Shown piece by piece: positions 27,366-37,800 of a stretch of DNA of 44,416 bases. Made by a program: the position numbers and the translations under genes. The stretch comes from an uncultured Porphyromonadaceae bacterium (GTDB lineage Bacteria > Bacteroidota > Bacteroidia > Bacteroidales > Muribaculaceae): positions 1 through 44,416 of the forward strand of contig CAMWIH010000003.1 in assembly GCA_947174305.1 (NCBI GenBank), given 5' to 3'. Within the stretch, counting starts at the first letter, position 1, and every line of letters begins with the position of its first letter. A model generated the notes under the pieces. That model worked only from the letters and a program-made list of their open reading frames with translations, was not told the DNA's origin and did no database searches.

Positions 27366-29069
27366 CTACATCGCGGTCAACTCCGCATTCATCTCCGTAT
27401 CGCTTGCATAGCCTAAATCTTTCCTGAGACGGAATCTCGACACGCTCACCGTCTTCACCTGATTCCCGGTGATTCGGGCTATCTCCCGGGTAGAAAATCC
27501 GAGGTGGATATAGAGGGCAAGGCGTTTCTCGTTGTCGCTTAGGTTGGCGTTACGTTTCGCGAGGTTGTCAAAAAAATCCTTGTATTCGTTCCATACTTCA
27601 TCCATCATGCGGGCATCGTCGTCGTCCTGGCCTTGCGTTATCTTCGCACTTATCTTTTTCAGATGTCCCGGAAGATCGGCAGAACGCATCTTATATCCCT
27701 CACGCACCATCTCCTTGATTCGGTCGAGAAACTCATTGCGCGCGGTGAACATCACCTTCCACCTTGTGGAATCCATCAAAAACTGCCTTGAACGTTCGCT
27801 CTCACTCTGTAGCTCATTGTGAAGGGATACGTTCTCCTGGCTCACCCGGTCCTTATCCTGCTTAACATCCGTAAGGTCGTTGCTGAGCGCGTCAAGCTGA
27901 CGGGCGTAGGTCTTTATCTTCTTACCTGATAATTTCTTTTGCTTGATATGTCTTCGTCTGAAAACGATGAAGAGAACCACCGACCCGAGCGTGATGAGGC
28001 TCAGGATCCATATATAGATTCTCCTTATGTTGCGGTCGGCAATCCTTTCCGAGCGGTACTTGTCACTTAAGGCCACAAGGTCATGACCCAATTTCCAGTG
28101 TTCCTTATGAAGCTCCTTCTGATGTGAGTTACGTCGCTCCTTCTGATATAGATAGGCATTCATGGTGTCGTAGGCACGGCCATACTCACCAAGCCCGGCA
28201 TAGCAGTCACTGCGGACAAGAAGATAATCGCACATCGTCCCGGTAAGGTCCACCACACTGTCAGGGTCGAGATAATTCCGCGCAAACCGCTCGGCATTCT
28301 CTATCTCTATCAACGCTTTCTGATATTCGGTGTTGCGGTATTCCATTCTCGATTTCACCATCAGCAAGGAGTAAATGGCTGAACCGTTCTCGCTCTCCAT
28401 AGCCAACTTCAGGCCCTCATCATATAATGAATCGGTATTTTCTCCCTGGATGTTGAGATTGCAGATACGGCTTATCAGCTCTGCCGAAGTGCGTTTGTCG
28501 CCAAGGGCACTGGAAATGTCGAGAGCCTTCTTATAATTTGAATAAGCCCTTGCCTCTCTTCCGGTGTGCTGATAAATTTCGCCCAAGTAGGTCTGGATGG
28601 TACTAAGCAATAACTGTTGGGGCACATTTTTCTCCATTCTTGCCACCTTCCCTTCTATCTCATTGAGGGTCTTTTCCGACTCTTTATGGAATCCGTTATG
28701 AAAATCGGCGACCGCGCGCGTGGCCTCGGTGAAAACTTTCACCTTCTCCTCCTCATCGGTCAGAAAATAGGAGGAGCTGCGGAGAATGTCTGAACTTATA
28801 TCGTAAAACCCCAAAGCCTGAAGGTAAGTTCCATAGCGTGTCAACAGACGGGCAAGAACATCCGGGCGGTCATTTTCACGGCACCAGTCGTAAATCTCCA
28901 TAACTCTTTTACGCATCTCGGCGGGAGGGATGGGATGCTCAGCATTTATGGCCTGCAGTTTCTCCTGCATGGCACGAGGCACCTCCGCATGCAACTGCAG
29001 GGTGATGACCGCTAACATCACCATTAAAAGAATCCTGAATTTATTTAAACAAATCCTGAATTTATTCAT
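27366..29069 (-). CDS. TPR - transmembrane - coiled coil - C-terminal HTH regulator (possibly DUF6377 type)
   Basis: Signal peptide, TPRs, TM 'IYIWILSLITLGSVVLFIVF', C-terminal 'LSDNEKRLALYIHLGFSTREIARITGNQVKTVSVSRFRLRKDLG' LuxR-like HTH. Confidence 0.82.
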   Translation of the reverse strand: MNKFRICLNKFRILLMVMLAVITLQLHAEVPRAMQEKLQAINAEHPIPPAEMRKRVMEIYDWCRENDRPDVLARLLTRYGTYLQALGFYDISSDILRSSSYFLTDEEEKVKVFTEATRAVADFHNGFHKESEKTLNEIEGKVARMEKNVPQQLLLSTIQTYLGEIYQHTGREARAYSNYKKALDISSALGDKRTSAELISRICNLNIQGENTDSLYDEGLKLAMESENGSAIYSLLMVKSRMEYRNTEYQKALIEIENAERFARNYLDPDSVVDLTGTMCDYLLVRSDCYAGLGEYGRAYDTMNAYLYQKERRNSHQKELHKEHWKLGHDLVALSDKYRSERIADRNIRRIYIWILSLITLGSVVLFIVFRRRHIKQKKLSGKKIKTYARQLDALSNDLTDVKQDKDRVSQENVSLHNELQSESERSRQFLMDSTRWKVMFTARNEFLDRIKEMVREGYKMRSADLPGHLKKISAKITQGQDDDDARMMDEVWNEYKDFFDNLAKRNANLSDNEKRLALYIHLGFSTREIARITGNQVKTVSVSRFRLRKDLGYASDTEMNAELTAM

Positions 29070-29202
29070 ATCGAAGAAGAGGGTAATCCACGAAATATTC
29101 TGAAATATTATTTCCTGAAATATTATAAGTATATTCCTATCTATTAACGAGCTTGCACCATATTTTATTTTTGGCCAGACCCCTGTTTTCTATAAAAGAG
29201 AA

Positions 29203-29231
29203 GCCACAGCGGAATAAACTTCCACTGTGGC
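29203..29231 (-). terminator. Terminator hairpin for 29290..33879
   Basis: gccacagcgga-ataaact-tccactgtggc followed by ttctcttttat on minus strand. Confidence 0.8.
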
Positions 29232-29289
29232 CTCCCTACTTTTAAATTATTTGGTAGCTTATGATTTTTTCAATCATTCTCTGAAGAGG

Positions 29290-32200
29290 TTATTTCACTA
29301 TCACCTTGGCTGTGGCTTTGCCACCCTTAACCATATAGACACCGGGGGCTACCTCCACCTTGAGGGTCGAGACGGGAACTCCGTTATAGACCACGTGGCC
29401 GTCGATGCTGAAGATTGATACCTCCTCTCCTGCAACGTTTGCCACATAGATGGCTGAATCCTTGGTATAAACTTTCAATGCCTGAACGTTAACACCTCCT
29501 ATGCCGGAGAGGTCAACCTTGGCCACGTTTGATGCGCGTGATTCTCCCTTGTCGAACACGGCTGTCACACGGTAGCCCTCCTCTGCAGGCGTTGCGTTCT
29601 CAAGATATGTCAGGTCGGCAACCGGCTCTGCATTCACTTTCTCTTTGCCACGATATACGTTGTAACCGAGAAGTTTGGCAAGGTTGATCGGACCGTTCTT
29701 GGTGGTCATGGTCACGTCGTCAACGAAGAAGAGGAACTTGTTGACCGAAACGCAACGGATGGCGAAATATTTCGAACCGGCAGGAAGTTCGGCGGTGAAC
29801 TGAGTCCATGTCGTTGGCACATTCCTGTGGGTTGAGATGAGTTCGAAGTCGTTCACATCGGTTCCCTTGTCGGATACGAGCAGTTCGAATGTCTCAAGAG
29901 CCGTGGGGGAATAACTGCGGGCATAGAGGCTCACTGTCTGGGCCGCTCCCGTGAGTTCGGGCGAGATCATCCAGTCGTCCAGCGTGGTGCCGGTGTCGCC
30001 GTAAGGATAGACAGCCGTCATGAACTTATGGCCTGAATATGCCTCGAAGCCTTTCTCATAGCCCACGGGGATTGTCTCGGAGTCGCCATTGTCGAATACG
30101 AAGAACGAAACCGGTGTGTAACCGAACGGGAAGAAGAAGTTCTCGAACATGCCGGGCTTGTGGCCGTCGCCGTCGTAGAGTGTCCACTCGCCAACGCTCT
30201 CACGCTCCCAGGATGGATAACTTTCGAAGTTGTCGGTCGTGGCAACCGGAGTGACGTGAGTCTCGGCCACCTCTTCCCATCCAAGTTTAACGCCTTCGGC
30301 TGTCTTCTCTGCCTTGAGGTTAGCCGGAACGGGATAGTCGGGGAAGACAACGGTGCATACCAGTGTGGGGGTCTGGTCGTCAACTGAACTTTCATCCTTG
30401 TCATACTTCACGACTGCATAAAATTCCACTTCATCATTCTCGAGAACGGAGAAGCCCTGGTTGAAGCGAACCTTTGCGCTTTCACCCGGAAGGAGAGCCT
30501 TACCCTCGGCAGTGCCTGCAAGTTCACCGTCGCGGTAGAGTTCAACGGTGTAACCTTCCGCTTTCTGAGTGCCATAGTTCACCACGAGCACATTGAAGGC
30601 ATTGGTGCTTCCTGCATTCTGGAGGCTTCCGGCCTGGATTTCCTTGGCCATAAGGTTATTGTCGAGCACGTTATACACGCGGAAGTTGTCGAAGAACTCA
30701 CGCGACATGCCGTTGCAGACCACGTTGATCTCAAGACAGATCTCCTGACCTGCAAATTCATCGAGAGGAACAGTTATCTCTTCCCAATCGCCTACCTTGA
30801 GGATATCCTCGTAGCCGTAGAAAGTCTTGATTGTTTTCTCTTCACCGTCGGCGGTGACTGCAAGCACGTTGATTTCATTGGTGTCGTCCACGTGGGTCAC
30901 GTAATGCCAGAAGGAGAAGGTGGGGTGCTTACCATCGTTGATTGCGATGCGGCCTGTGCGGAAACCTGACTTGCCGTTCATGGCCTTAGCCTGATATCCC
31001 ACAAAACCGTTGTCGCCATCCTGAGAGCCCACGTAAGTCTGTGAATTTTCAAACGACTTGTCGTTATAATAGCCCCAGTAGCTGTATTCCTCTTCGTCAT
31101 ACTGTGTCATTCCGCACGCCGTGTGAGCAGGCGCATTGTTGGGGAAGGATTCCTCAAATGGCATCTCATAGGCTTTTCCCACCGCCACAAGGTTAGAAAC
31201 CGTTAGGCCCGTGCTGCCGGCTTCGGTGTAGGCAATCACAGCGAAGTTCATGATGCGCTGTTCCTCGTTGGCCGGAACGGCGGTATAAACATATTCCGTA
31301 TCGGCCACGTCGGTAGCCACCTCAATCTGGTTGCCTCGGCGGTCGGTGGTGAGGATGGTGTATTTCACTAATGCCTGATTGAGCTTGTTGCCATCATAAT
31401 CCACCTCCGACGGCACCCAGCTGATCACTACCTCACCCACATCTTCCGTGATTTCGGCTTTGACGCTTACTGGGGGAAGGGGAACGTTGGGACCCACGTG
31501 AACAGTTGTCTCGCTCGGGTTTCCTGCACCGTCGGCGCTGTAAGGAACAACCTTGTATGTGTGTTTCCCAATGGTGAGTTCGGGGTCTTCATCCAAATAA
31601 ACCACCGGGCGTCCGGGGATGATGTTGTCGGTAAGGGTGGCTATGACCTTGTCATCGCGGCTTATCTCTATCTTCTCGAGCTTGTCGATATAGGCACCCG
31701 ATGCGGCCTGTGAGGGCGCAGTGAAGGAAACCTTTGCGCTCAGTGCGCCGCCGAAGTCGGGGGTGACAGTGAGGTTGCCGACAGCCACAGGAGTGTCGGC
31801 GCTTCTCGGAGCGGAGACCTCGATGTCGTCAACAAAGAGATAGAATTTATACTTGTCGCTTATGGCGTGGATTCCGAAATAATAGACACCGCTCTCCTCC
31901 GGAACCACGTATGCGTTCAGCCTGCGCTTATCGGGATTCTGGTTCGTTATGTCGGTAGCCTCTATCAATTTGGTGGTCATACCCTCTACGGTGTTCTCTT
32001 TTCCGAAATAAGCTTCCACGCGTTCGGGGTCGCCATAGTTGCTGGCATTGAAGGAGAACTCATACTGCTTTCCTGCCTCCAGATAGATGGGAGGGGTAAT
32101 GATCCAGTCGTTCTTGGGATTCAGGGAGCTGTACATACAGCTCATCATGCCATCCTTATATCCTGCGGCCCAGAAATAATACCAGGTCTTGCTGTCCTCA

Positions 32201-33879
32201 TCGGCATCGATGATGTTGAAGGCACCCACATGGTCTTCAGTGTCATCCACCTTATTCTGCCCATAGTCGAAAGTTTCGAGATAGGGAGGGATGAAAGCTC
32301 CTGTCACCACCTTGTTTGATGATGTGGGGCTGGTGACTGTCTCCCCTACGGTGGCATATACGGTGTAGTAGTAGGGCACCACCTTATCCCCTTCTGGTAT
32401 ATCTTCGGTGAAGGAGGTCTCCTTGTAATTTTCTGCCACTTTCACCTCACCTGGGTAACGTGTCACGGTATATGTCAAGGCATCGGTGTCGATATAGCCG
32501 CCGTTAGATCCATGCTCGAGGGCATCCCAGGTTACGATGAACTTGCCGTCAGCCTCCTTGAGGAGTACATTCTTGACAGCCGCCGGAGTGTCGGCGCCCA
32601 CGAAACGTGTGAGCTTGGCTTTGGCACCGGTACCCTTGTCGTTGCTTGCCACTACGGTGAAGTCGTACATACCGGCTTTCTCGACTGCCACATCGGCAAC
32701 TGCCTCTGCACCGGCCTCGACATTTCCGCTGGCATAATCCACACCATTGATGCGCACCGTGTAGCCGAGCGTGCCGCTGATTGCAGTGCCGTCGAAAGCG
32801 GTGGTGGGGGCTGTGAATCTGATTTTACCGCTCAGCGACGGGCCGTCGAATTCGGCCGACATGTTTTCGGGAGCCGCGGGGGCCTCCATGCTCGACGTGA
32901 GCTGCGGAACCCACAATCCTGCCACCTGCTCGCCGCCGGGAAGATCGTAAACCAACGTTGCCTTCGCTGTCTGCGTGTCAATCTCATAGAGCGCGCTCTT
33001 GTCGATTCCGGGAGTATATACGTAATAGAGCTTCCCGGAATAAGGGTCAAAAGTGGCGGCCGAGAGATAGGCCGGTTTCAAGCCTGTCTCACCGACGAGA
33101 GTCATTTCGCCCGAGGTCTTGTCAACGGTATAGAGCTTGCCGCTCATCTCAATGGCATAAAGCACGCCCTGCGGCGAAACCGCGCAACCGCTCCATGCCG
33201 AATTGAGTTTCTTCACCACAGCGCTCTTCCCTGCCTTCGGGTCGAGGATACCGAAGTTCATCACGGTTCCCTGCAGGCTGTAGAAGCAGCCGTAGATGTT
33301 CTCGGTGTTGGGGTCGTAAGACATACAGGTTCCCTGTGAACTGAGGTCGCCGTCGGCCACCCCTTCCAGCTCCCAGGTCTCTGCATTGTAGATATATGTG
33401 GAGGGAAGCACCGTGGCTCCGTCATAGACAACGTAGCTGTTCACTATCAGTTTCCCGTCGGCATATACCGCTCCGCCGTTGGCATACATGCGAGAGTCGG
33501 TATGCTCGGCCTCCAACTTTGTGGGAACAGAATTTGTGGGTAGTGAATAGACTCCGATGTTTGCATTGTAGGAGGGCCATTGTTTTGAAGAGAGCACCAC
33601 CGCACTCAAAGGGATGCTTGTGGCCGAGGAGGCTTTTGCAGGTGCCTGCTTCGCGGTGGCCTTGCCCATGGTGTAAGTTGCGGCGCGGTCGGCCGGTGCC
33701 ACATCTCCTTCTTCTGTCTGGTGCATGACAGGGACGGGACGGAAATTCTTGGGAAGTTCATAGCCGGAGCGCGTGGCCTCCTTGCTTCGCTTCTCCACCA
33801 GTCCCTCTGCAAATAATACGCCTGTGGTGCCGGTGAGCACGAGGCCCATGGCAAGCGTTTTCAATGTAGTCTTTTGCAT
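29290..33879 (-). CDS. Large secreted protein: beta-propeller-like N-terminus, FnIII and several cleaved-adhesin domains, T9SS sorting signal
   Basis: 1529 aa; 'PKNDWIITPPIYLEAG', 'LDDWMISPELTGAAQ'; C-terminus 'VYNGVPVSTLKVEVAPGVYMVKGGKATAKVIVK'. Confidence 0.85.
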   Translation of the reverse strand: MQKTTLKTLAMGLVLTGTTGVLFAEGLVEKRSKEATRSGYELPKNFRPVPVMHQTEEGDVAPADRAATYTMGKATAKQAPAKASSATSIPLSAVVLSSKQWPSYNANIGVYSLPTNSVPTKLEAEHTDSRMYANGGAVYADGKLIVNSYVVYDGATVLPSTYIYNAETWELEGVADGDLSSQGTCMSYDPNTENIYGCFYSLQGTVMNFGILDPKAGKSAVVKKLNSAWSGCAVSPQGVLYAIEMSGKLYTVDKTSGEMTLVGETGLKPAYLSAATFDPYSGKLYYVYTPGIDKSALYEIDTQTAKATLVYDLPGGEQVAGLWVPQLTSSMEAPAAPENMSAEFDGPSLSGKIRFTAPTTAFDGTAISGTLGYTVRINGVDYASGNVEAGAEAVADVAVEKAGMYDFTVVASNDKGTGAKAKLTRFVGADTPAAVKNVLLKEADGKFIVTWDALEHGSNGGYIDTDALTYTVTRYPGEVKVAENYKETSFTEDIPEGDKVVPYYYTVYATVGETVTSPTSSNKVVTGAFIPPYLETFDYGQNKVDDTEDHVGAFNIIDADEDSKTWYYFWAAGYKDGMMSCMYSSLNPKNDWIITPPIYLEAGKQYEFSFNASNYGDPERVEAYFGKENTVEGMTTKLIEATDITNQNPDKRRLNAYVVPEESGVYYFGIHAISDKYKFYLFVDDIEVSAPRSADTPVAVGNLTVTPDFGGALSAKVSFTAPSQAASGAYIDKLEKIEISRDDKVIATLTDNIIPGRPVVYLDEDPELTIGKHTYKVVPYSADGAGNPSETTVHVGPNVPLPPVSVKAEITEDVGEVVISWVPSEVDYDGNKLNQALVKYTILTTDRRGNQIEVATDVADTEYVYTAVPANEEQRIMNFAVIAYTEAGSTGLTVSNLVAVGKAYEMPFEESFPNNAPAHTACGMTQYDEEEYSYWGYYNDKSFENSQTYVGSQDGDNGFVGYQAKAMNGKSGFRTGRIAINDGKHPTFSFWHYVTHVDDTNEINVLAVTADGEEKTIKTFYGYEDILKVGDWEEITVPLDEFAGQEICLEINVVCNGMSREFFDNFRVYNVLDNNLMAKEIQAGSLQNAGSTNAFNVLVVNYGTQKAEGYTVELYRDGELAGTAEGKALLPGESAKVRFNQGFSVLENDEVEFYAVVKYDKDESSVDDQTPTLVCTVVFPDYPVPANLKAEKTAEGVKLGWEEVAETHVTPVATTDNFESYPSWERESVGEWTLYDGDGHKPGMFENFFFPFGYTPVSFFVFDNGDSETIPVGYEKGFEAYSGHKFMTAVYPYGDTGTTLDDWMISPELTGAAQTVSLYARSYSPTALETFELLVSDKGTDVNDFELISTHRNVPTTWTQFTAELPAGSKYFAIRCVSVNKFLFFVDDVTMTTKNGPINLAKLLGYNVYRGKEKVNAEPVADLTYLENATPAEEGYRVTAVFDKGESRASNVAKVDLSGIGGVNVQALKVYTKDSAIYVANVAGEEVSIFSIDGHVVYNGVPVSTLKVEVAPGVYMVKGGKATAKVIVK

Positions 33880-33916
33880 GTTGGTTAGTATTTGAATGGA
33901 TATATTACATTTTTTA

Positions 33917-33924
33917 CAAATTTA
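33917..33924 (-). promoter_or_regulatory. -7 box TAAATTTG for 29290..33879
   Basis: Plus CAAATTTAT followed 25 nt later by CATAGTTTAAG (33950-33961); same arrangement at 38143. Confidence 0.65.
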
Positions 33925-34019
33925 TGCCATTTTCAATCATTTTTGCTTATCATAGTTTAAGATTTCGTGTGTTTTTTCTTTTTTGTGTGTTTTCCTCTTT
34001 ATAAATTAGCGTTTATAAA

Positions 34020-34610
34020 TTAGCGGGGACGTTTGAGGCTCTCCCTTTTAAGTTTGCTGAGATATTCGGGGGTGACTCCAAGATAGGAGGCGATGATTTT
34101 CTGCGGCACTTTCTCCAGAATTTCCGGACGGTCGGCATAGATGCTCCTGTAGCGCTCGGCAGCCGTGCCGTTGTGGATGGCCTTGTTCTTATGCTCTTGA
34201 TAGAAAAGCTCGCCGTATGCATAGTCGAGCATCCAGAGGGCAAGGTCTTTGCTCTCGTTGATGGCCTTGCGGAAGGCTTCGCGCTTTATCACCAGCACCT
34301 CGCTCTCACAACAAGCCTCCACCTGATAATAGGAGGGCAGATCCATCACGAAGGAATGTTTCGACATGAACACCGTGCCGGCAAGGGCGAACCCGAATGT
34401 GCGCTCGCGGTCGCCGTTCATGTCAACAAAACGTATAATCCCCGACTCGACGATAAACACATCAGGTACCATCTCTCCCACCCCGATCATCACATCGCCA
34501 CGGGAGTAGCTCACCTCCTGGCCGAAATCTATCAATAGGTCGATGGCATCATTGGCCGGCAGATAACCAAGCTCATTTTTTAGAAGCACTTTGAGTTTTT
34601 CCCTGTCCAT
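34020..34610 (-). CDS. Crp/Fnr-family transcriptional regulator
   Basis: 196 aa; cNMP-binding-like 'EVSYSRGDVMIGVGEMVPDVFIVESGIIRFVDMNGDRERTFGFALAGTVF', HTH 'VPQKIIASYLGVTPEYLSKLKRE'. Confidence 0.92.
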   Translation of the reverse strand: MDREKLKVLLKNELGYLPANDAIDLLIDFGQEVSYSRGDVMIGVGEMVPDVFIVESGIIRFVDMNGDRERTFGFALAGTVFMSKHSFVMDLPSYYQVEACCESEVLVIKREAFRKAINESKDLALWMLDYAYGELFYQEHKNKAIHNGTAAERYRSIYADRPEILEKVPQKIIASYLGVTPEYLSKLKRESLKRPR

Positions 34611-34706
34611 ATAGATTCCTTAATGTAACGATTTATACATTTTTGGTTAACGTCTCTCTCTTATTCAAAATTATATATTTCCACCCGAATATGCAACACC
34701 CAAAGG

Positions 34707-34751
34707 CATTTATTAAAGTAGTTTAAACTCCATTTATTAAAGTGGTTTAAA
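34707..34751. repeat. Two direct copies CATTTATTAAAGTRGTTTAAA, 24-bp period
   Basis: cATTTATTAAAGTAGTTTAAActcCATTTATTAAAGTGGTTTAAA. Confidence 0.85.
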
Positions 34752-34756
34752 TCAAA

Positions 34757-34785
34757 TGGCGTGCCGACATCACATCGGCACGCCA
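34757..34785 (-). terminator. Terminator hairpin for 34815..37901
   Basis: tggcgtgccga-catcaca-tcggcacgcca, then tttgattt on minus strand. Confidence 0.8.
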
Positions 34786-34814
34786 ACCTTATGAATCAAA
34801 ACTACTTCACTGTC

Positions 34815-37800
34815 TTATTTCACGGCCACCTTGCGGTTGTTGACAACATAAATGCCTGCCGGGAGGCTCACCATCTTTTCTCCTGCGAAGCCTTCGATAC
34901 GCAGTACGGTGCGACCCAAGAGGTCATATACCGTAACATCTGCGTCATTCTCTGCCGAGATCAGGATTCCACCGGCAACAACCTTAACGCGGAGCGCACC
35001 GGCCTGGATGGTTTCAACGCCTGTTGTGACGCCTGTCATGGTGAAATGGTGGGTTGCACTGAGGCCTGAGAGGTCGAGATATTCCTCGCTCTCATAGTCA
35101 TCGAGCTTATCCTTGGAGGCCTTCACCTTATACTGCTTGTCGGGCTGGAGCACATTCACTGTATATTCGCCGTTCTCATCTGTAACGGTCTTGTAAATCA
35201 CATTCTCCGGGCTTTCGAGAGTGATGGCCACATCCGCCAACGGCTCCTTCGAAGTAGCATGGGTAACAGTACCGCTGACTACAGCGACATCTACACCTGT
35301 AGTGAAACCGACAGTCATAAGGTAACTGTCCTTAGAACCACTTGCAGGTAAAGTTTCAAGCTTGGAACTACTCTTGTATTCAATCGCAGAGCCACTTCCA
35401 CCATACAGATTCCAGTAATTCAAGGTGGGATAATCTGTGGGAGGGTTGGGAATAAAGGATTGTGTCAGCACATTTATTCCCTCTCCTTCATAAACAAATG
35501 GTTCGTCAAATTCTATAGTGAATAAGACACCTCCATCCTGTTTACTGATATTTACATTACCATCATAAACTTTCTGCATAGACTCTACATCCGAGAAAGA
35601 GGTCCTTCCATTTATGGAAGATTCTGTTACATTCTGAATATACACCTTGAATTCAGCTTCAATAGGGGTCTCTCCCGTATATTTCCCGAAATATGATAAA
35701 GCTTTTATTTTGGTATTTGGGGTCAGACCTTCAGCATAAGAAGCAATTCTATCCTTTGAGTATGTCGTCTCTCTAACAATGTAACATCTATAAGAAGAAG
35801 CTCCTATGGGACCGTTTGAGGTTCCTGTATCTGGGCCGATAACATATTGTGACCCCTCAGCTGATTCCTCCCGTACTGTAACTTTAATAGAATCAGTTGT
35901 TGTTACCTTATCTCCCAATTTAACCTCAATATATGTTTCGTATTCTCCTGCTTCATGTAAAATGCCGGACATTTCGAATGATAGAGTGGCTCCGGGTGCC
36001 ATATCTTCACTCTTTGCTACACAGAATTCTTCATCATCCACAAACAAGGTTACCGTATAATCAGAAGCTTCAAGCGTATCACCCGCATTGGAAACATCTA
36101 CGCTAACAACAAAAGGATTATTAACCATTGCTGTTGCCGGAATGTTGGAAGAAGCAATTACTAATTCAGGTTCAACCGGCAGGATAGTGAAGCCATATAT
36201 GTCATCAATATTGAATCCTTTTGCAGATACTTTCACATACCACTCACCGGCAGGAATGTTCTCTACTGCAATAAAACTTCTCTGATATTTTCCTTCAACC
36301 CCGGTATCCTCTGATGGTCTGTATGCATAATCAACATCGTCTGAATTATACGCGATATTCCAGTTTGAACGGTCATTGGAATATTCGACTTTTACGTTAT
36401 AATACCTATCTTCAGCGTAGCCGCTAAGCATTAATATCTCTTCTGCTTCTACACTCATCTTTGATGTGGTTAAGCAAGATTCTTCTGAATCTGAGGTAAT
36501 AGCGGTCTTATGGCCATCTGTCGCATATTCTTCTGGCATCTCTGTAAATTTCCAGACCCCGCTTGCAATAAATCCGACTGGAACCGAAGAATCCTCAAAA
36601 CCAATCTCAGCAACACCCTCTGCGGGAACGGCAGCCGTTACGTTTGCATTTATATCGTCGATTCCTTTCGCAGTAATCGTCATTTTATTTACAAAAACTC
36701 CGGGATGTTCATTAACCAAGCTGATGACGACATCAAGGCTCTCTCCGGGTGCCAAAGTCTTTGACCCTGTGAAATCCACACTGAAATCCGTGCCATCAAG
36801 TGTTATATCTTCGATGGTTACAGGGGCAAGAGGAGCGGTATTCTTTATGGTGACAGTTTTTTTCTTCTGGCTTTCCTCGGTGACAACGCCCATTGTTAAT
36901 GTGGCAGTGTTTGAGTTCCACCCTGCTACCCAATATTCCTCCTCAGTACCAGTAATAAACAACCCTGCTTTCGGCTCATAAGGAATAAAGGTAAATTCTG
37001 CAAGTTTCACCTCTTTCTTATAATCCTTGCTCATATCGTCAATAACTGATATCTGTTTCCTTGAATAACTATCAGGTCGGGTAATTGCCGCTTTAATATT
37101 CATTGTTTTGGTTTCTCCTACTTCCAACGACTCGGGCAGATTAGTTGAACCCACAAATGTATAATCATCGTAGCTAAATGCGTATCCACCACTGGGATCA
37201 TAGCAATGATTAAGTGCATAGCCAGTTTCACCAGCGATTAAAGCAGCATCTCCCGTATTGGTGACATCAATATCGTATGTAATGTGGTAAACTCCATTTT
37301 CATCTGAATATGCGTTTTTATCAGCAACACGAGGATTACTTACAACAAAAGACTTTGCTAATTCAAGATTTACCTCAGCAGCTGAAAAGTCATCTATATA
37401 AACCTTGTCAAGACGTAAACCGATTCTTGCATTTTCCTGAGCAGGGATTTCAACTTTCACCCATTCTTCTGTGGAGAGAGCAGGGATATCTACTTCCATC
37501 TGGGTAAAGGAATACGCATTTTCAGAGTTCTTTTTTCCAATAGAGTAGATTAATATGCTCCCGGTGCTTTCTTTTTGTTTTACATAAACTGATGCCGTTC
37601 CGGTAACCGCAGGAGTGTAAAGAATATCATAATAATAAGATGCCGCTTGTTTTCCTTCGATACATCCACTTCCGTCTCGGCCTCCATCTGATATCCAAGT
37701 ATAGGATCCAAAAGAACTGGAACTTCCAGCAGTGCCGTATGAACCGGTTACACTATGAATCCATCCTGCCGGATGAAAGTATTTGTCACTTGTGTTGATT

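Noticed and set aside
32512-33339. Plus-strand 275-aa ORF
   Set aside because: Antisense to the 1529-aa cargo gene; His/Cys/Arg-rich shadow composition.
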